Origin: Betaproteobacteria bacterium
GTDB lineage: Bacteria > Pseudomonadota > Gammaproteobacteria > Burkholderiales > SG8-39
DNA: 7,550 bases
Assembly: GCA_007280315.1 (NCBI GenBank)
Contig: QYQC01000112.1
Location: 1-7,550 of the forward strand
Direction of reading: 5' to 3'
Both the position numbers and the translations under genes were made by a program. Below, one piece after another: positions 4,094-7,550 of the stretch; position 1 is the stretch's first letter, and each line of letters starts with the position of its first letter. Below the pieces are notes generated by a model that was not told the DNA's origin, ran no database searches, and saw nothing but the letters and a program-made list of their open reading frames with translations.

Positions 4094-7030
4094 CTACATT
4101 ATTTTCAGCGAGATCATGAATTCGTTGCCGGCGCGCCGCGCGTCCTGGAAGCCCATGGCGTAGCCCAGCGACAGCGTCACGTCCGACCAATGCAACACGC
4201 TGAAGTTGAAATCCGCCTGCGCGCCGATGTTTGAATAATGCTTGCGCAGCGACGAACGCGCCGGATCCGTCCAAAGTGTCGACGCGAACACCGAGGGCCG
4301 CAGCCAGGTCGCATGAAAGCTCTGCGTGCCGAGCGCTTCGAACACCATCGGCGGCAGGTTCAGTTCCACCATCGGGCGGGCGAAGCTCTGCCCGCTAACG
4401 CCGTTGATGTCGAATCCCGGCATGGCATAGTATTCCTGGTAGCGCTTGACCGATCCGCTGTCGACGTAGTTGTTGCCGAATCCGCCGAAATAAAAATTTG
4501 CAACCGAATTCCTCCGATCACCGTCGGCGATGCCGGCGACGCCGCGCAGCCACAGCGAAGTGTGCGGGAGCGGGAGATCGAAACCGAGGTCGAAACTGCC
4601 GCGCAGCTGGGGGATGGTCTTGCTGTTGACCTGACTGGCATTGGCCACAACGGACCAGGCCACGCCCTTCTCGTCATCGACGGCGCCAAGCGAGCGCCGC
4701 TTGTCGGTGAAGTGCAAGCCAACCTGCCCGGTGAGCAGCCGCGTAAACGACGTGCCTACGTTTTGCGCCTCCGGCAGCGTGTCGATCTTGTCGTAATAAG
4801 TGAGATCGTATTTCAGCGTGAGCTTCCTCGGCTCGTCCCAGATCAGCAGGTCGTCGTAGCCGAACTTGGCCGCATTGCCCTTGCGGCTGCGCTTGGTGGG
4901 TCCGAACAGATCGTAAAAATCCGAGCGGTTCCACGACAATGCGCCGCGCCAGCCCAGGTACTCGCCGGTAATCTCGACGTGGCCGCGCTCGTTCTCAGGC
5001 AGCTTGCCGGTCGGCGTATAGGCGGCGGTGACACCGAATTTGGCGAATCCCAGGGGATCGGCGATATTGACATGGTAGCCGGCGCCGACCGCGTTCTTGT
5101 AGCCCTGCATTACTGGGTAGGCATTGTCGACGGCGAGGCTTTTCAGCGGAACAAACGGCCCCTTGCGGATCACCACCTTGTCGTAGTCGACCGTGCTCGG
5201 CGGCGGCACCTGCCACTTGGTGACCAGCGGATGTTTGGCGACGAGTTCCGCGCCAAGGAACTTGATCGCGCTTACATCCTCTATCGGACGCGCAGCGATG
5301 GTCGCCGGAACGAATCCCTCTGCCGTGTAAGAGAGCACCAACAGCCTGCCGTCGTCGAGCGGCACCGGGCGGAAGAAGCCCGATTCCGCATTGGAGACGG
5401 CCTCGACCTTTCCCGTCGCCACTTCGTAGCGAAAAATGTTGGATACGCCGGTGTAATAACTACTGCCGTAGAGGTGGCGACTGTCTTTCGAAAACACGAA
5501 ACTCTCGGGGACGGACTGTCCAAAACGGAATTCGCTCAGCGGCGCCATATCCCCCGCCAGCACTTTTTCCATTTCCCATACCCGCAGGAACTGGTCGCCG
5601 TTGACTTCACCCACCGATGCCGACAGCAATTTGCCGTCAGGCGAAATGTCCAGATCGTAGGGAACGTACTCGTACGAAAAATAGAAAATATCAAACCACT
5701 CGTTGTATGGATATGGAATCCGCACCAGCGTCGCCATGCCATTTGCGTGGCGCACGCCGAGCAACGACCGGTCGGCCGGATTGAACACCATCTCGCCGAT
5801 GCGCGCGTCCTCGAGCAACATCTTCGTTTCGCTGGTCTTGACATCAACCGACATGAGGTCGCGCAGCGCGAGGTTGTCGTTGGTGAAAAAAGCCGTTCCG
5901 CTACCGGGGTCGTAGGCAAACGAAGTGACCCGATAGAGCATCGCCCGCTTGATGTCTGCAAGCCGCTTGACGCCGCCGTCCCGCGTATTGATCGCCCCGA
6001 CGTGTTCCACCACGCCGGGGTAGCGGAAGGCGGCGTAGATACTGCCGCTCGGCTCGTCATAGAACATGCGCGAGATCGACCCGACCGCACTGCCGACCAG
6101 CTTGCGGTGGGGCGTGATCGGATGTTTGCGTACCTCGGCGAGATTGCGCTGTTGAAATTCGCGTTCGAACGCGATCCAGTCCTGCCAGCCCTGTTCCAGC
6201 GGAATGCCGAACACCTGCTGGAACTGATCGGAGTAATAGCGTGCGCTGCCTTCGTCGCGCCTGATCCAGGCGACCACCTTTTCCGGCGAATAGGCGTAGG
6301 CGAGCCAGGTGAAGAATCGCGTGCCGTAGAGGTAGGCATTTGCGCCAATCTGGAAATCGACGCGCACGCCGCGGGATACCAGACCCAGGGGATCGTAGAA
6401 CGGCGTACCGTCGCGCACCATCGCACGGAACACCATCTCGTCATAGCCGCCCTGGGCCCGGCCTACGCCGCCGCCCATCCAGGTTTCCATGAACACCGCG
6501 GCGCCCTCCACATACCAGCGCGGGGCGGTGAAGCGCGGCACAGTCAGATAGTTGTAGAGCAGCGATTCCGGGTTCTGCGGCTGCGGCGCGACCTTGCCGA
6601 AAAAGAAACTGCGCCAGCGCCGGTCCTCCGCCGACGAAATGTCCCCCTGCATCACATGGGTGACCTCATGGTTCATCAGCGAAAACATGCGCTCACTCGC
6701 AGGAAAGGTCTCGAACGCATGCGATTGCGGCGCCACGTCGAAAACTAGCCTGCTGCGCGGCGCGACTGCGGCAGAGGCGTTGCCGTAGTCGGCGAAGTCC
6801 TTCAGCAGGATGGTAGTGGGTTCGGACGGAACCCAGTCGAAGGTCCGGCGCTGCCACGCCAGGGAATTGGTGAAGGTGCGCACCGCGTGCGGCGCGAGAA
6901 AATCGAGGGAATCGAAATAAATGAGCCTGAGGTCTTTCGTTTCGACGAAGGACATTCCGAGCGGGTTATCGTCTGCGGCAGCATTGAGCGGAAGCAAAAT
7001 CAACAGCAGACAAGTCAAGAACGCTCTCAT
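4094..7030 (-). CDS. Secreted HExxH zinc peptidase fused to a beta-propeller and an outer-membrane beta-barrel
   Basis: A 978-residue protein starting at the ATG at 7030. A signal peptide covers residues 1-19 (hydrophobic core LTCLLLILLPL, likely cut after NAAA). Residues about 30-300 form a gluzincin-type domain of the Peptidase MA/M1-like class: NHEVTHVMQ gives His121, Glu122 and His125, and WYVEGAAVF gives the third ligand Glu175. YLYGTRFFTWLAYAYSPEK at about 233-251 is the usual following helix. Residues about 310-610 show TolB/WD40-like propeller repeats, such as LDISPDGKLLSAS and FVFSKDSRHLYGSS followed by a VATGK turn. From about 640 to the end, amphipathic strands with aromatic girdles and the segment MPGFDINGVSGQSFARP resemble Omp85-type barrels. 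The last residue is Met, not the usual aromatic. The start is chosen because GGAGG (7042-7038) lies 7 nt upstream; starts at 7084 or 7069 would bury the signal peptide. Peptidase activity and outer-membrane location are inferred. It is the first gene of an operon with the PrsW gene. Confidence 0.85.
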   Translation of the reverse strand: MRAFLTCLLLILLPLNAAADDNPLGMSFVETKDLRLIYFDSLDFLAPHAVRTFTNSLAWQRRTFDWVPSEPTTILLKDFADYGNASAAVAPRSRLVFDVAPQSHAFETFPASERMFSLMNHEVTHVMQGDISSAEDRRWRSFFFGKVAPQPQNPESLLYNYLTVPRFTAPRWYVEGAAVFMETWMGGGVGRAQGGYDEMVFRAMVRDGTPFYDPLGLVSRGVRVDFQIGANAYLYGTRFFTWLAYAYSPEKVVAWIRRDEGSARYYSDQFQQVFGIPLEQGWQDWIAFEREFQQRNLAEVRKHPITPHRKLVGSAVGSISRMFYDEPSGSIYAAFRYPGVVEHVGAINTRDGGVKRLADIKRAMLYRVTSFAYDPGSGTAFFTNDNLALRDLMSVDVKTSETKMLLEDARIGEMVFNPADRSLLGVRHANGMATLVRIPYPYNEWFDIFYFSYEYVPYDLDISPDGKLLSASVGEVNGDQFLRVWEMEKVLAGDMAPLSEFRFGQSVPESFVFSKDSRHLYGSSYYTGVSNIFRYEVATGKVEAVSNAESGFFRPVPLDDGRLLVLSYTAEGFVPATIAARPIEDVSAIKFLGAELVAKHPLVTKWQVPPPSTVDYDKVVIRKGPFVPLKSLAVDNAYPVMQGYKNAVGAGYHVNIADPLGFAKFGVTAAYTPTGKLPENERGHVEITGEYLGWRGALSWNRSDFYDLFGPTKRSRKGNAAKFGYDDLLIWDEPRKLTLKYDLTYYDKIDTLPEAQNVGTSFTRLLTGQVGLHFTDKRRSLGAVDDEKGVAWSVVANASQVNSKTIPQLRGSFDLGFDLPLPHTSLWLRGVAGIADGDRRNSVANFYFGGFGNNYVDSGSVKRYQEYYAMPGFDINGVSGQSFARPMVELNLPPMVFEALGTQSFHATWLRPSVFASTLWTDPARSSLRKHYSNIGAQADFNFSVLHWSDVTLSLGYAMGFQDARRAGNEFMISLKIM

Positions 7031-7064
7031 GCAGCCCCCTCCCCGAAGCGCAAAGAATTGCCGA

Positions 7065-7092
7065 AGCATACTGAAACGGCGCACAAAAGCAA
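7065..7092 (-). promoter_or_regulatory. Possible promoter of the two-protease operon
   Basis: On the minus strand TTGCTT (7092-7087) and TATGCT (7070-7065) are spaced 16 bp. Transcription would start about 30 nt before the ATG at 7030. The -10 is decent, but the -35 matches only three of six bases and overlaps the tail of the upstream gene's terminator. The 129-bp gap between the AAGX gene and the protease gene is the only place for a promoter if the terminator is efficient. Confidence 0.3.
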
Positions 7093-7117
7093 ACCGCCGA
7101 CCCTGGGGTCGGCGGTT
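7085..7117 (-). terminator. Rho-independent terminator of the AAGX-repeat gene
   Basis: A perfect 11-bp GC-rich stem pairs 7092-7102 with 7107-7117 around a 4-nt loop. On the minus strand it is followed by TGCTTTTG. It begins about 43 nt after the stop codon of the repeat gene. On the plus strand the hairpin is followed by mixed sequence without a T-run, so it works for the minus strand. Confidence 0.8.
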
Positions 7118-7159
7118 GCATACTGCTTAATGTTGATCTGAACTATCTGGCGGTTTTGC

Positions 7160-7550
7160 TCACTGCGAGCGGCCGGCCGCGTTCCCTGCCGCATTTCCCG
7201 CTGCCCGACCGGCGGCACTGCCTGCAGCATTGCCAGCAGCGTTTCCTGCCGCGCTACCAGCTGCATTACCTGCGGCGTTGCCCGCTGCGTTGCCCGCTGC
7301 GTTACCTGCCGCGCTACCCGCAGCCTTGCCGGCGGCGCTACCTGCCGCATTGCCAGCTGCGTTACCTGCCGCGCTACCCGCAGCCTTGCCGGCGGCACTA
7401 CCTGCTGCATTGCCAGCTGCATTACCTGCCGCGCTTCCTGCGGCTTTGCCGGCGGCGCTACCTGCAGCGTTGCCAGCTGCATTACCTGCCGCGCTTCCTG
7501 CGGCTTTGCCGGCGGCGCTACCTGCAGCGTTGCCAGCTGCATTACCTGCC
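7160..7550 (-). CDS. AAGX tetrapeptide-repeat protein, 3' part (5' end outside the window)
   Basis: In the frame whose codons begin at 7549 and run down to a TGA at 7162-7160, the window encodes 129 residues. They are almost entirely AAGX tetrapeptides with X being N, S, K or, near the end, R; the last residues are GRSQ. The 20-residue unit AAGN AAGN AAGS AAGK AAGS repeats toward the window edge and decays to simple AAGN/AAGS/AAGR at the C-terminus. Neighbouring repeat units differ at ten sites (7337, 7346, 7361, 7376, 7379, 7382, 7385, 7397, 7406, 7409 against their counterparts 60 bp away). All ten are third codon positions and silent in this frame, which strongly supports it as the translated one. 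Glycine every fourth residue gives continuous GxxxG spacing, as in glycine-zipper helices. No start or signal peptide is visible, and I do not recognise the protein. A good terminator follows. Confidence 0.8.
   Translation of the reverse strand, partial: AGNAAGNAAGSAAGKAAGSAAGNAAGNAAGSAAGKAAGSAAGNAAGNAAGSAAGKAAGSAAGNAAGNAAGSAAGKAAGSAAGNAAGNAAGNAAGNAAGSAAGNAAGNAAGSAAGRAAGNAAGNAAGRSQ
7281..7550. repeat. 60-bp tandem repeat inside the AAGX gene
   Basis: About 4.5 copies of a 60-bp unit, itself made of five 12-bp (tetrapeptide) steps. Positions 7410-7490 are identical to 7470-7550, so the copies nearest the window edge are the youngest. Units at 7321-7380 and 7381-7440 differ at five sites, and so do 7381-7440 and 7441-7500. 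From 7163 to 7280 only the 12-bp period remains. The array continues beyond the window. Confidence 0.93.

Noticed and set aside
4089..4274. Upstream extension of the PrsW protein by 62 residues
   Set aside because: Lies entirely inside the 3' end of the upstream gene, which ends at 4094; the extra residues are not membrane-like and do not resemble the family N-terminus.
4238..6748. Plus-strand reading frame of 836 codons opposite the large protease
   Set aside because: Its length is remarkable, but the composition (Arg, His, Val, Glu) is typical of antisense frames in GC-rich genes, no domain is recognisable, and the minus strand carries a signal peptide, HExxH and barrel with a strong ribosome site.
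7027..7542. Minus-strand frame of 171 codons beginning MQLATLQV in the repeat region
   Set aside because: Differences between repeat units fall on its second codon position and would change residues, while they are silent in the AAGX frame; it also runs through the terminator hairpin into the start of the protease gene.
7160..7550. CRISPR array suspected from regular repeats
   Set aside because: The repeats are contiguous with no unique spacers, keep a 12-bp codon period and encode AAGX.

Overview
The window is GC-rich proteobacterial DNA. The best guess is a betaproteobacterium: uvrB faces a class I aromatic/aspartate aminotransferase head to head, with a tRNA-Asn just behind the aminotransferase. 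That arrangement, the Gram-negative outer-membrane protein and the general codon choice all fit. The genus cannot be read from the sequence alone.

Layout. (1) Positions 1-1201, minus strand, hold the N-terminal 390 codons of the excision-repair helicase subunit UvrB. They stop at an amber codon after the sequence RFDEF. The same frame beyond the stop still reads like UvrB to the window edge, so this looks like a point nonsense change or a base error rather than a natural end. (2) Positions 1236-2453, plus strand, hold a complete PLP aminotransferase, only 34 bp from the uvrB start. (3) A tRNA-Asn(GTT) with encoded CCA lies at 2582-2657 behind a strong sigma70-type promoter. (4) An AT-rich patch leads into a small winged-helix-like protein at 2774-3019. 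(5) Convergent to it, on the minus strand, is a two-gene operon. The promoter-proximal gene (7030-4094) encodes a secreted protein of 978 residues with three parts: an HExxH zinc-protease domain, a TolB/WD40-like beta-propeller and a C-terminal outer-membrane beta-barrel. Five bases later comes a PrsW-family intramembrane metalloprotease with an added soluble C-terminal domain (4088-3063). (6) At the right edge, minus strand, is the 3' part of a gene for an almost pure AAGX tetrapeptide-repeat protein, followed by a clear rho-independent terminator. This gene has no start codon inside the window and is easily missed. Its frame is supported by ten out of ten differences between neighbouring repeat units falling on the wobble base.

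How the parts work together. The left half is housekeeping: DNA repair, amino-acid metabolism and translation. The right half is an envelope module. One protein probably places a zinc protease at the outer membrane and its partner is an inner-membrane protease of the PrsW class. The joint transcription unit suggests a shared role in envelope proteolysis or signalling, but no substrate can be read from the sequence. The AAGX protein next door has a GxxxG spacing throughout. It is separated from the protease operon by a terminator, so any link is by proximity only.
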